Shown here: piece after piece, positions 53,197 through 61,341 of the stretch
Layout: each line of letters starts with the position of its first letter
Position numbering within the stretch: the first letter of the stretch is position 1
Source: Victivallaceae bacterium
Lineage (GTDB): Bacteria > Verrucomicrobiota > Lentisphaeria > Victivallales > Victivallaceae
NCBI GenBank assembly: GCA_028709805.1
Contig: JAQUTL010000007.1
Location: forward strand, 37,034 to 101,033
Direction of reading: 5' to 3'
Length of the DNA stretch: 64,000 bases
Made by a program: the position numbers and the translations under genes
Notes under the pieces: model-generated
Told to the model about the DNA's origin: nothing
Databases searched by the model: none
Seen by the model: the letters and a program-made list of their open reading frames with translations, nothing else

Positions 53197-53880
53197 TTAA
53201 TGGTGGTCGTGGCCGTGTTCGTGACCGGCCGCCTCGACATAGCCGTCGAGCCAGTCGGGAACAAAGTGGCGGTTTTCCCGCTCGGAACCGTCGCCGATCA
53301 CTTCGCGCCACGAAAGCGTTTCCACGTGGCCGTCGGCAAACAGATAGTTCGCACGGCCGCTGTGCCGTTCGGCGTCGATCATTCCAACGTAATCCTCCGG
53401 CTCGCTCATGCCGGGATAACACTGGTGTTCAACCGCCTTTTCGTCGGCTCCGCAGCCGCGTTCGGAAAGAACGACGGTCGCGGTCGGCCGCGCCAGCGAC
53501 GACACCGGGCGCCCGAAAGTCAGCATTGCATTGACCATATAGCTCTGGATGCCGTTGGCGCCGTCATATCCGGTGTCGGACGGACAGCACAGATATTCCA
53601 TTCTGTAACCGTAGCTTTTAATCAGCGGCGTAAACCACTGGGGTTCGCCCGGCAGTTCCATGGGATTTTCAAAGGTTCCGCCGTGAACCGCCGGGTAACG
53701 GCCGCGGAAGTCTTCGGAATAGAGCGACAGCGCCAACGCCGCCTGTTTCAGGTTGTTGACGCAGCTTATCCGATGAGCCGACTCTCTGGCCCGTCCCAGA
53801 ACGGGCAGCAGCAGCGCAGCCAGTATTGCAATGATCGCAATGACGACCAGCAACTCTATCAGTGTGAATCTTCTTGTCAT
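53197..53880 (-). CDS. Pseudopilin-like secreted protein, H-x9-DG type
   Basis: A 227-residue protein starting [20 protein letters not shown] with the prepilin cleavage site before Phe5, then [20 protein letters not shown]. The H-x9-DG motif is [12 protein letters not shown]. The C-terminal tail is histidine-rich ([11 protein letters not shown]), suggesting metal binding. GGAGGAAATTA before the ATG fixes the start. It has a separate terminator, and the upstream 263 bp (53881-54143) hold no gene that I can recognise. It is a third family member, not adjacent to the other two. Confidence 0.85.
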   Translation of the reverse strand: MTRRFTLIELLVVIAIIAILAALLLPVLGRARESAHRISCVNNLKQAALALSLYSEDFRGRYPAVHGGTFENPMELPGEPQWFTPLIKSYGYRMEYLCCPSDTGYDGANGIQSYMVNAMLTFGRPVSSLARPTATVVLSERGCGADEKAVEHQCYPGMSEPEDYVGMIDAERHSGRANYLFADGHVETLSWREVIGDGSERENRHFVPDWLDGYVEAAGHEHGHDHH

Positions 53881-54143
53881 TAATTTCCTCCGGATAAAAA
53901 ACATCCGGCGGGAGAACCGTCCTGCGACTTGCGGAACCATTCCGCAATATACGGATTTGTCGGATTACGCCGTCCGGCGCGTTACCCCGGCTGTTGCATG
54001 ATGCCGCGAACGGCTTCATGCAAGATGCGGGTCAAGAAACATACGGATTTGAAGCGGGACGGAAAACGTGTTTTTCCTCTCCCGGAAACGCCGGAACGGA
54101 TTTAATGCGGACGGTCTGACCGCCGGAAAATCATTCTTGTTTT

Positions 54144-54512
54144 TCAGCAGAAAAACACCGGAGGCGCCCGAGCTTGATGCGTAAGGGTTTCGTCAAGTCC
54201 CGGCGATGAGTCCGCGCACATAAATTGTGCTGCGACCGGCCGCGGCGCCGCCCAGTCGAACGCCGGAAGTGCGGCGCAAACCAATGACGCCGAACAGATC
54301 GGACAGAAATCAGGAACAAATTCCGGCGGCCGGCATGCTGTCGACGCCGCCGCAAATTCCGGTTGCGCCGCCGTATCTCCGGAAAACAGCGCCTCCTGAA
54401 CCGCCCCGCCGTATTCGCGGTGAAACAGCGGGTGCAGCAGCCCGGAGGCGGCAAAGACCGCCGCCGTGGCGGCCATCAGGAACTGTCGGAAATATTTTTT
54501 GAACTTTTTCAT
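54144..54512 (-). CDS. Small exported protein (DUF2946-like)
   Basis: A 122-residue protein with an N-terminal signal or anchor (FLMAATAAVFAASGLLHPLF) and a conserved-looking segment FVPDFCPICSASLVCA, whose CPxC pattern is reminiscent of DUF2946 proteins. The C-terminus is proline- and cysteine-containing and low in complexity. No partner genes adjoin it. It may bind copper or another metal, but this rests only on the CPIC motif. The call is tentative; a conserved reading frame and the start MKKFKKYFRQ support a real gene. Confidence 0.5.
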   Translation of the reverse strand: MKKFKKYFRQFLMAATAAVFAASGLLHPLFHREYGGAVQEALFSGDTAAQPEFAAASTACRPPEFVPDFCPICSASLVCAALPAFDWAAPRPVAAQFMCADSSPGLDETLTHQARAPPVFFC

Positions 54513-54599
54513 TTTCCCAAGCTGCCGGCGGTTGTCGTTTTTATACTATACCGCCGGAACCTGGATTTTACAAGTCTCCGCCCGCGCGGGAGTTGCGGT

Positions 54600-55913
54600 T
54601 CAGGCGAAAAAGCGGTCGCGCCAGTCGGCAACCCGGCCGCAGTCCCGCGCCAGCATCGCAACGGTTTCCGGATGGTTGCCGCTGACCGCGTCATACAGCC
54701 GGTCGCCCTCGATCCGGCACAGCCGGTCGTGTTCGGGGAAATATTCCCGCAACAAAAAATAACCGTATTTGACATGGCGGAAATCTCCGACCAATCGCGG
54801 TTCACCGCCGGGCAGCCGCTCATACGCCAATGACCGGCCGGCGCGAATCGCCGCGGCCAGCGAGGAAAATTCGCAGTCCGGCGCAAGAACAACGGTGCAG
54901 TACCAGTCAAACGCGGCGAACCGGGGTGAATCGGGGGCGTAGTCGTGCGCGTCGCTGACGCCGACGGCCGGAATCTTCAAACCCAGCGAACACATCCGCT
55001 CCCAGCCGGCCACATTGAGCGCGTTCTGCTCCCATTCGTGGCGATTGAAGCCGGCGATGACCTCCATCGCGTCGTAGTTGCGGCGAAGCATCACCAGATC
55101 GCAGATCGGACGGGTGATAAAAAACCGGTCATTGGCGACTCGCCAGTAGGGGTGGCAAAACAGCGACACGCCGCCGGCGTCGCCGATCTTTTTGAACACG
55201 GCTTCGGCAATAGCGACCTGTTCGCGGTCGTGGTCATTAAGTTCGTCCGGCAGAACGGCGGCGATGGCGGAGACCAGTTTGCCGAAACGGTCGGCGTTGT
55301 CGCGGTAAAAGTCGTTGACGCTGAACGCGCCGCCGAAATTGACCACATGGACGCGGCCGGCGTGGATCTCTTCGCCGGGATAGCAGCGCAGGTCGGTCGG
55401 CAGTTTTTCCATGGCGGCGGCGGCGTCCAGACTGGGCTGATAGAGATGATGATCGGTCAGCGCCATAAAATCGCAACCCTTGCGGCGGCAGCAGGCGGCA
55501 ACTTCGCAGGGCGCGTGCGCCCCGTCGGAACGGCAGGAATGCATGTGGAAGTCGCCCTTCCACGGACGCAGACCAAACAGATCGGCCTCAACGGAAAACA
55601 GCGATACTTTTTCCCGGATCGATAATTTCCCGGTTTCGTCGGTCAGACACGGCATAATGTAATGCTCATATTCGCCGCCGGCGCAAAGATCGAATTGAAT
55701 TTCACGATCGGAAATCCGGCGGCTCGGCAATTCAGGATATTCGTTGCCGCGCGGACCGAGCGTCAGAAAATACTTTCCGTCCGCGTCGGCTCCGTCCTCG
55801 CGGATATACAGCAGTTCAAGGTGCCCGGGCAGCTCGACGCGGTCAACCGCGGTCAACGTAAACGTGGTTTTTTTGTGCGCTTCAAATACTTTCGGAAAAA
55901 TTTCAAATTTCAT
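54600..55913 (-). CDS. PHP-domain phosphoesterase-like protein
   Basis: A 437-residue protein without a signal peptide. An N-terminal beta domain of about 115 residues (FEIFPKVFEAHKKTTFTLTA) precedes a PHP domain with KGDFHMHSCRSDGAHAP, FMALTDHHLYQPS, YPGEEIHAG, VSLFCHPYWR and VGVSDAHDYAPDS, the complete set of metal-binding blocks. Related proteins are common in Lentisphaerae and Bacteroidetes and are of unknown substrate. It is a cytoplasmic counterpart to the secreted PHP-LamG protein at 45013. It is followed by no linked gene. Confidence 0.82.
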   Translation of the reverse strand: MKFEIFPKVFEAHKKTTFTLTAVDRVELPGHLELLYIREDGADADGKYFLTLGPRGNEYPELPSRRISDREIQFDLCAGGEYEHYIMPCLTDETGKLSIREKVSLFSVEADLFGLRPWKGDFHMHSCRSDGAHAPCEVAACCRRKGCDFMALTDHHLYQPSLDAAAAMEKLPTDLRCYPGEEIHAGRVHVVNFGGAFSVNDFYRDNADRFGKLVSAIAAVLPDELNDHDREQVAIAEAVFKKIGDAGGVSLFCHPYWRVANDRFFITRPICDLVMLRRNYDAMEVIAGFNRHEWEQNALNVAGWERMCSLGLKIPAVGVSDAHDYAPDSPRFAAFDWYCTVVLAPDCEFSSLAAAIRAGRSLAYERLPGGEPRLVGDFRHVKYGYFLLREYFPEHDRLCRIEGDRLYDAVSGNHPETVAMLARDCGRVADWRDRFFA

Positions 55914-55956
55914 AATATCCGTCCTGTAATTTTAGGATGACGCAATGCTCTAACCC

Positions 55957-56643
55957 TCATTTTGCCGGCGGCCGCTTTACGGCAAGCGACGCCATCCGGC
56001 CGATGAAAACGCCGACATAAAGCACGCCGACCGTTGCCTCCGCCCCGCAGACGATCCGGGAAAACGGGCTTTTCGCCACGATGTCTCCAAATCCGCAGGT
56101 GGTCAGCGTAACAAAGGAAAAATAGCGCATATTCGTGGTGGTCGCGGTCATCGGCTCCCCGTTTTCCAGAAAAGCGCCGGGGTTGTGCTGGGCGATCAGC
56201 ATATAGATGTTGGCGAACACGATGCCGATCAGCAGATAGGTGAGCACGCACCCGAACACCGGTTCTTCCGGTTTGGTGGCGGAAAGCGAATAACGCATCA
56301 CCAGCGCGGTCAACATCAGTTCAAAAAAGATCAGGACCACCGTGAAAGCATCGGCCGGCGTCCGGACCTTCAGCAGAAATTCCTCGTCGCCGAACACCGT
56401 GATCGCATGCGGTATGAAAAACAGCGCACCGACCGCCAGCGTTATCATCCCCACCCGGCGGTTTTTGCTGACAAAATAGGGGGCAAACAGCATGGCCACA
56501 AAAAAACAAAGGCTGAGCAGACGGTCGATTATGCCGTCCGGCGTGGTCAGAGTGGAAAAAACCAGAAAGAACGTGACCACTCCGGTCAACACCGCGCATT
56601 TCGAGCCGTTTACCCATTGCTTCGCTTTTCGCATCCAAATCAT
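55957..56643 (-). CDS. Potassium-channel-like membrane protein
   Basis: A 228-residue protein with about six membrane helices and a pore loop before the last helix. The selectivity filter reads TLTTCGFGDIVAKS, a variant of T-x-G-Y/F-G-D, with GFGD as in several prokaryotic K+ channels. There is no arginine-rich S4, so it is not voltage-gated in the usual sense, and no RCK domain is attached. It ends 44 bp before the PHP gene start. Ion specificity is inferred from the filter. Confidence 0.8.
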   Translation of the reverse strand: MIWMRKAKQWVNGSKCAVLTGVVTFFLVFSTLTTPDGIIDRLLSLCFFVAMLFAPYFVSKNRRVGMITLAVGALFFIPHAITVFGDEEFLLKVRTPADAFTVVLIFFELMLTALVMRYSLSATKPEEPVFGCVLTYLLIGIVFANIYMLIAQHNPGAFLENGEPMTATTTNMRYFSFVTLTTCGFGDIVAKSPFSRIVCGAEATVGVLYVGVFIGRMASLAVKRPPAK

Positions 56644-56719
56644 AATACCTATAAATTATAACGTGCAACCCGCTTTTTTCAACCGCTTTTCTTTTTTTTC
56701 TATTTTTTTAAAAGTTTGC

Positions 56720-56747
56720 TTGCATTAATAGAATACATTTGTATTTT
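56720..56747 (+). promoter_or_regulatory. Promoter and BlaI/MecI-type operator of the regulator-protease operon
   Basis: TTGCAT (56720-56725), 16-bp spacer, TATTTT (56742-56747). Between and overlapping lies AATACATTTGTATT (56732-56745), whose core TACATTTGTA fits the TACAnnTGTA operator bound by BlaI and MecI. A repressor there would block RNA polymerase directly, so the operon is probably autorepressed. Confidence 0.7.
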
Positions 56748-56770
56748 ATTTATTAACGCGGAGGTTTGTC

Positions 56771-57151
56771 ATGGCGGTATTACAGATTTCAGAGAGTGAA
56801 GCCGAGATCATGAAGGTGTTGTGGCGGCAAAGTCCGCTGGCGATGCCGGAGCTGGTGGCGGCGGTGCTGGAGGAAAACCAATGGGAGGCAGGAACGGTAA
56901 AAACGCTGCTGACCCGTCTGGTGAAAAAGCGGGCGGTAAAGGTGACCGGAGCCAGGCGGGCGTATCAATACGGGCCGCTGGTCTCGCGGGAGGAATACGC
57001 GGCGTCGGCCGGAGACATGCTGATGCGGCGGGCATTCAACGAAACTCCGGCGGAAATGCTGAGTTTTTTTGTTGCGCGGCAAAAACTGTCTGCCGAAGAC
57101 ATCGCGGAACTTAAAAAGCTGCTGGACGCGGCGGAGAGGAAGCTGAAATGA
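56771..57151 (+). CDS. blaI: BlaI/MecI/CopY family transcriptional repressor
   Basis: A 126-residue winged-helix repressor. The N-terminal LQISESEAEIMKVLWRQSPL and NQWEAGTVKTLLTRLVKKRAVKV are characteristic of BlaI/MecI, as is the C-terminal dimerisation helix ending in DIAELKKLLDAAERKL. It overlaps the M56 protease gene by 4 bp, the usual blaI-blaR1 pairing. In that system the protease cleaves the repressor when a signal is sensed. A matching operator lies in its promoter. Confidence 0.93.
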   Translation: MAVLQISESEAEIMKVLWRQSPLAMPELVAAVLEENQWEAGTVKTLLTRLVKKRAVKVTGARRAYQYGPLVSREEYAASAGDMLMRRAFNETPAEMLSFFVARQKLSAEDIAELKKLLDAAERKLK

Positions 57152-59106
57152 ACGAACTCATCAATTTTTTCCTCGGTTCGCTGTTGCGCGGCGCATTGTT
57201 GTATTTGCTGTTTGCGATGATCTTCCGCACCAACCGGAAAATCTTCTGGTACGCGGCGCTGCTGGCAATGATGATTCCGCCGCTGCCGGCCGCGCTGACG
57301 CTGAACTGGACGCCGGCCGTGCCGGAACCCGTTGCAACCGGTGACGTTACGGGAATATTCGACCAGTGGCGCCTGTGGTTTGAGCCGGGCGCGGCCGACA
57401 GCGGCGCAGCAGCAGCCAAAGCCCAGACCGCACAAGCCGGAGCGTTGGAAAATCCTGCTTCAAAAATTGATTCTTTATCCGGACAAATCGACCCGATCAG
57501 TCTGATTTGGACGGTTTATATAATGCTTTGCGCGGCGCTGCTGATCCGATTGCTGTGCCGCGGTTTCCGGTGGAACCGCAAGACGTTGCGACTGCCGGAA
57601 ATTGAGTCGGAACGGGTCGTCGCAATTTTTCGCCGGGCCTGCGGAAAACTCAACGTCGATCCCGAAAAAATCGCGCTTTTGAATTGCGACGGCGCGCTGC
57701 CGGTGCCGGCCTCGGTTGGAGTGTTCAAGAAAAAGCTGCTTTTTCCGCAATCTTCGGCGGCGACGCTGTCCGACCCGGAACTTGAAATGCTTTTTCTTCA
57801 CGAAATGTTTCATCTGCGGATGAACGATCCGGCCAAGACGCTGCTGCTGAACGTCATGGAATGCATGTTCCGTTTCAATCCGTTTTTCCGCGCCGCGATC
57901 CGCCGGGTGACGCTGGCGCGCGAGATCGAATGTGACGCCGCAGTTTTAAAGCATAATTCGAACAACCCGGAGCTGACCGCCGGATATCTCGGTATGATTT
58001 TCAGATTTTATACCAAGCCTCCGGCGTATCTGCCGGCGGGAGCCGCGCTCAGCGCCGGCGCAAAAGAAATAAAGGAAAGAATGAATATGATTACAAATCC
58101 GATTCGTCGCCGTTCAACGGTTTTGAGTGCGCTCGCCGCATTGATCGCCGTGACGGGGGTTTCATTGTTCGCGGTGTCCGACCGGTCGGACGCGGAGGTC
58201 AAAGCCGAAAGCACCTATTCCGAATTGTGGAATTTTGTGCCGGAAACCGCCAATGAAGTTATTTTTGTTAACGGCAAGGCAATTCTGGGCAGTGCGGTCT
58301 GGAACAATATGGTCGCCTCGCTCGGTCAGGAAAAATATGACCTGCTGATCGACGGCATCCAGCTGGGCGACACTATTCCATCGCTAAGTAAAATATGCGA
58401 AACTCTGACCGATGTCGAATTGCTTTATTATAAAGTACCGCTCAAAAATAATGAACAACTCGGCCGGCTCCTGATGAAATCCGACAAACCGCTGCCTGAG
58501 GTTGCAAAAATTTTTGCCGCGCTTTTTGATTCCGACCTGAAGCCGGATCAAACTGAGTCAGGCCGACCGGCGTCGTTCTCAGGAGTGATCTACAATCAAA
58601 ACTGCAGCGTTGTCGAATTGCGCCCTGACATTTTTATTCTTACTCCGGACAAAAATATGCCGCCTCGGAACGGCTACAAGCTGCCGGAAAAAATCCGTCG
58701 AGTGCTGGATGCCGCTCCGCCGGATTTTGCCGCGGCCATGATACGCACCGCCGATAATACCAGTCCCGCCAACAGTGTTATCTGGCTCGACAACACCATC
58801 CGCACGCAAAATTTATTCTGGATTCAAAGCCAAGACCAAATAACGCTGCTCACATATGCGTTCGATATGTCCGAAGAGAAAATGGCGGCCGCAAAGAAAT
58901 ACAATCCGTTTTACCTTGTGAAAAAACTTCCTCCGCCCGAAGCCGCCTTGTGCGCTGCGCTGGTACCGAATTTTTCGATTGAAGCCGTCTCTTCCGACCG
59001 GCTGGTCGTTCGCATGAATTTTCCGCAGAACACGCTGAATCTTCTCGCCGGATATCTGTATGACAAAATGTTTCCGTCAATCCCGGAAAAAATGACGGAA
59101 AAATGA
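57148..59106 (+). CDS. M56-family (BlaR1-like) membrane metalloprotease with long extracellular domain
   Basis: A 652-residue protein with four N-terminal membrane helices and a zinc site HEMFH (218-222) with the downstream glutamate in REIECDAAV (about 260), as in BlaR1. A later membrane helix (about 329-347) leads into about 300 extracellular residues beginning STYSELWNFVPETANEVIFV. This domain lacks the SxxK/SxN/KTG motifs of a penicillin-binding sensor, so the signal is probably not a beta-lactam. The last residues MTEK and the TGA stop are encoded by a TGACGG repeat. It likely inactivates the BlaI-type partner on signal. Confidence 0.85.
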   Translation: MNELINFFLGSLLRGALLYLLFAMIFRTNRKIFWYAALLAMMIPPLPAALTLNWTPAVPEPVATGDVTGIFDQWRLWFEPGAADSGAAAAKAQTAQAGALENPASKIDSLSGQIDPISLIWTVYIMLCAALLIRLLCRGFRWNRKTLRLPEIESERVVAIFRRACGKLNVDPEKIALLNCDGALPVPASVGVFKKKLLFPQSSAATLSDPELEMLFLHEMFHLRMNDPAKTLLLNVMECMFRFNPFFRAAIRRVTLAREIECDAAVLKHNSNNPELTAGYLGMIFRFYTKPPAYLPAGAALSAGAKEIKERMNMITNPIRRRSTVLSALAALIAVTGVSLFAVSDRSDAEVKAESTYSELWNFVPETANEVIFVNGKAILGSAVWNNMVASLGQEKYDLLIDGIQLGDTIPSLSKICETLTDVELLYYKVPLKNNEQLGRLLMKSDKPLPEVAKIFAALFDSDLKPDQTESGRPASFSGVIYNQNCSVVELRPDIFILTPDKNMPPRNGYKLPEKIRRVLDAAPPDFAAAMIRTADNTSPANSVIWLDNTIRTQNLFWIQSQDQITLLTYAFDMSEEKMAAAKKYNPFYLVKKLPPPEAALCAALVPNFSIEAVSSDRLVVRMNFPQNTLNLLAGYLYDKMFPSIPEKMTEK

Positions 59107-59186
59107 CGGAACACAATCCGTCACTTTCTTAATCCAAACAAACAAAACAATTTACAATCCGTCACTTTTTTGACGGATTTTTTTAT
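59093..59186 (+). repeat. CCGTCACTTT/TGACGG repeat cluster with terminator
   Basis: Inverted TGACGGA copies are at 59093 and 59104 (overlapping the M56 stop), and CCGTCACTTT copies start at 59118 and 59159. At 59158-59177 TCCGTCA and TGACGGA form a perfect hairpin with loop CTTTTT, followed by TTTTTTTA, a convincing rho-independent terminator for the BlaI-M56 operon. Confidence 0.88.
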
Positions 59187-59238
59187 TTGCTTTTTTGCAT
59201 TCCCGGTATAATGTATCGGAAAAAAAGGAGCGTCCATT

Positions 59239-61341
59239 TTGAAAACAATACTGTCCGTCATCTGTTCCGTCATTTTTTTCAGCCTTGCCGCCGCGCCGGA
59301 CCGCACGCCGTTCTTTTCCGGCCGGGTCTTTCCGGAACCCGTCACGTTTATTCCCGGCGAGTTCATCCCGGTCTCGGCTTCCGTCACCACCATAGAATGT
59401 GACGGATTTCCCGCCGCCAACTACGCCGCGGAACTGTTGAATAAACGGCTGGACGGAGTGGAAAACCCGGCGGCGAAACCCTTGTCCGTCAAAATTGTCC
59501 TGTCTGAAAAAAATGACGGAAAACCGGAAAGCTACACCGTGGAATTTGACGGCAACACCGTCACCGGACGCGGCGCCGACAACCGCGGCTGCTACTATGC
59601 CGCCGCCGCGATCGCCCAGTTGATCGACCGCGCCAACGCCGGAATGCTGACCGCGAAAATCGAAGATTATCCGCTCTGCTCCAACCGCTATGTCACCGAT
59701 TACTTTCTCGTCCAACCGCAGTTCATGCCGGAATTTTTTTCCCAGTGGAAAATCAACGGATACGCCGTTCAGTCGGCACTCTCCTGGCGCGATCTGGCGC
59801 CGAACGCCAAGCCGCAGTTCGGCTCTTATCCCACGCTGGAGGCATCGCTCAAGGCATATGCCGAATTTTATGAAAAAACCGGCGGCCTGATCGATCTGAT
59901 GCTCGCCCCCCGCCTCTACGGTTTTCAGGACGCGGAAAAATTCGACTGCTCCAACGAGGAGATGATCGACCGGTTGATCGCAGACGCAAAATCGGCCGCA
60001 AAATATCATGTCGCCCATATCATGATCCGGGTGGACGACGTGGTCCCGGAAGTCGACGGCAAATATCCGTTCATTCACCCCGGCGAGGAAAAACGGTTTT
60101 CTTCCATGGGGCAGGCGCACGGCTATGTCATGAAACGGCTTTACAACGCGCTTCATCCAGAATTTCCCGGTCTCAAACTCTCCTTCTGCCCCGGCCCCTA
60201 CACCATTGATTCGCACCGCGCCGACCGCGACCCGGCAAAAACCTATCTCGCCGAGCTCGCCGCCGAGCTGCCGGACGACGTTTATGTGGTCTGGACCGGC
60301 CGCGACGTCGGCACCCCGGTAATGACCAGGGCCGACACCGATCTGTATCAATCGCTGATCGGCGGCCACAAACTTTTCACCTGGCACAATCCGACCATGC
60401 TGGCCGGCGTCCTCTGCCACCCCGCCGATCTGGACTTCTATCCGGGCTTTGAGCTGCCGGCCGACGGCATCTTTTTCGCCAATGCCGAAGGCACCGGCAA
60501 AGACCGCAACCGCCCGGCCGACCTCACCTATACCGCATATGTCTGGAATCCGGCCGGATATGTCAAAAACGAGACTTATCTTGACGCGGCCGCAAAACTC
60601 AATCCGGTCAACCGAAAAAACTACGGCGCGTTTCTCTCCGGCGTCGCCTCGCTCAAGACAATCGACAACCGCCGCGAACGGGCCGAAAAACTGCTTGCCC
60701 TTAAAGACGCGGCCGCATCTTTCGACGGCTTTGTCAACATTTCTTGGTTCAACGCTTTTTTTGAACGCGAATACGCCAACGCCACCGCCGATATTCCGGT
60801 AATCAACGTTTCCTCCGGCCCGCTGAACGCGGTGGTCGACGGCAATCTGAATGACGAAATCTGGAAGTATCACGCCGCCCCATTCCGCCTTGCCCTCGAT
60901 GACGGCTCCGAACCGCCCGCCGGACAAGCGACCGTCGGCCGCGTCTATTTCAATTCCGAAGCGGAAATTCTGTTCCTCTCTTTTGAAATAAACCAGTCAA
61001 CACCGGATAAAGAGGAAATGCTGTTGAGTTTTGTCCCGACCGGAACCCGGTCGTGCAATCTCTGGTTCGATACCGACGGCAATACCAAAACCTGGTTTCA
61101 CTGGGTTCTGGAATGGAAACCGGAATGGAAAGTCAAAACCGTAAAGACGGCCAACGGATTCAATGTGGAGATCGCGCTGCCGCTTCAGGCGCTGCGCGAG
61201 GCGACTTTGGCGAAAGACGAAAAAATCAAAACCGGCGGAAAATGGGGTTTTCAAGTGCAGCGCGGCAAAAATATGTTTCTGGCCAAACCAAACCCGCATG
61301 ACCGTGGCGACGTCGGAAGCTACGGACAGCTCGCGTTCTGA
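59239..61341 (+). CDS. GH84-like beta-N-acetylglucosaminidase with CBM9-like C-terminus
   Basis: A 700-residue secreted glycosidase. The start is TTG at 59239 with AAAAGGAG 8 nt upstream; the signal peptide follows (ILSVICSVIFFSLAAAP). An N-terminal GH20b-like domain (ECDGFPAANYAAELLNKRLD, GADNRGCYYAAAAI) leads to the GH84-like barrel, with candidate catalytic aspartates D266 and D267 (IMIRVDDVVPEV) and DVYVVWTGRDVG. The C-terminus (about 530-700, starting VVDGNLNDEIWKYHAA) resembles the CBM9/DOMON fold. Its stop overlaps the convergent M28 gene by 22 bp. It likely removes GlcNAc from host or microbial glycans. Confidence 0.8.
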   Translation: MKTILSVICSVIFFSLAAAPDRTPFFSGRVFPEPVTFIPGEFIPVSASVTTIECDGFPAANYAAELLNKRLDGVENPAAKPLSVKIVLSEKNDGKPESYTVEFDGNTVTGRGADNRGCYYAAAAIAQLIDRANAGMLTAKIEDYPLCSNRYVTDYFLVQPQFMPEFFSQWKINGYAVQSALSWRDLAPNAKPQFGSYPTLEASLKAYAEFYEKTGGLIDLMLAPRLYGFQDAEKFDCSNEEMIDRLIADAKSAAKYHVAHIMIRVDDVVPEVDGKYPFIHPGEEKRFSSMGQAHGYVMKRLYNALHPEFPGLKLSFCPGPYTIDSHRADRDPAKTYLAELAAELPDDVYVVWTGRDVGTPVMTRADTDLYQSLIGGHKLFTWHNPTMLAGVLCHPADLDFYPGFELPADGIFFANAEGTGKDRNRPADLTYTAYVWNPAGYVKNETYLDAAAKLNPVNRKNYGAFLSGVASLKTIDNRRERAEKLLALKDAAASFDGFVNISWFNAFFEREYANATADIPVINVSSGPLNAVVDGNLNDEIWKYHAAPFRLALDDGSEPPAGQATVGRVYFNSEAEILFLSFEINQSTPDKEEMLLSFVPTGTRSCNLWFDTDGNTKTWFHWVLEWKPEWKVKTVKTANGFNVEIALPLQALREATLAKDEKIKTGGKWGFQVQRGKNMFLAKPNPHDRGDVGSYGQLAF

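Noticed and set aside
20569..59186. CRISPR array or IS ends for the CCGTCA clusters
   Set aside because: Spacing is irregular, copies are only 6-12 bp, there are no unique spacers of equal size, and no transposase or cas gene is near.
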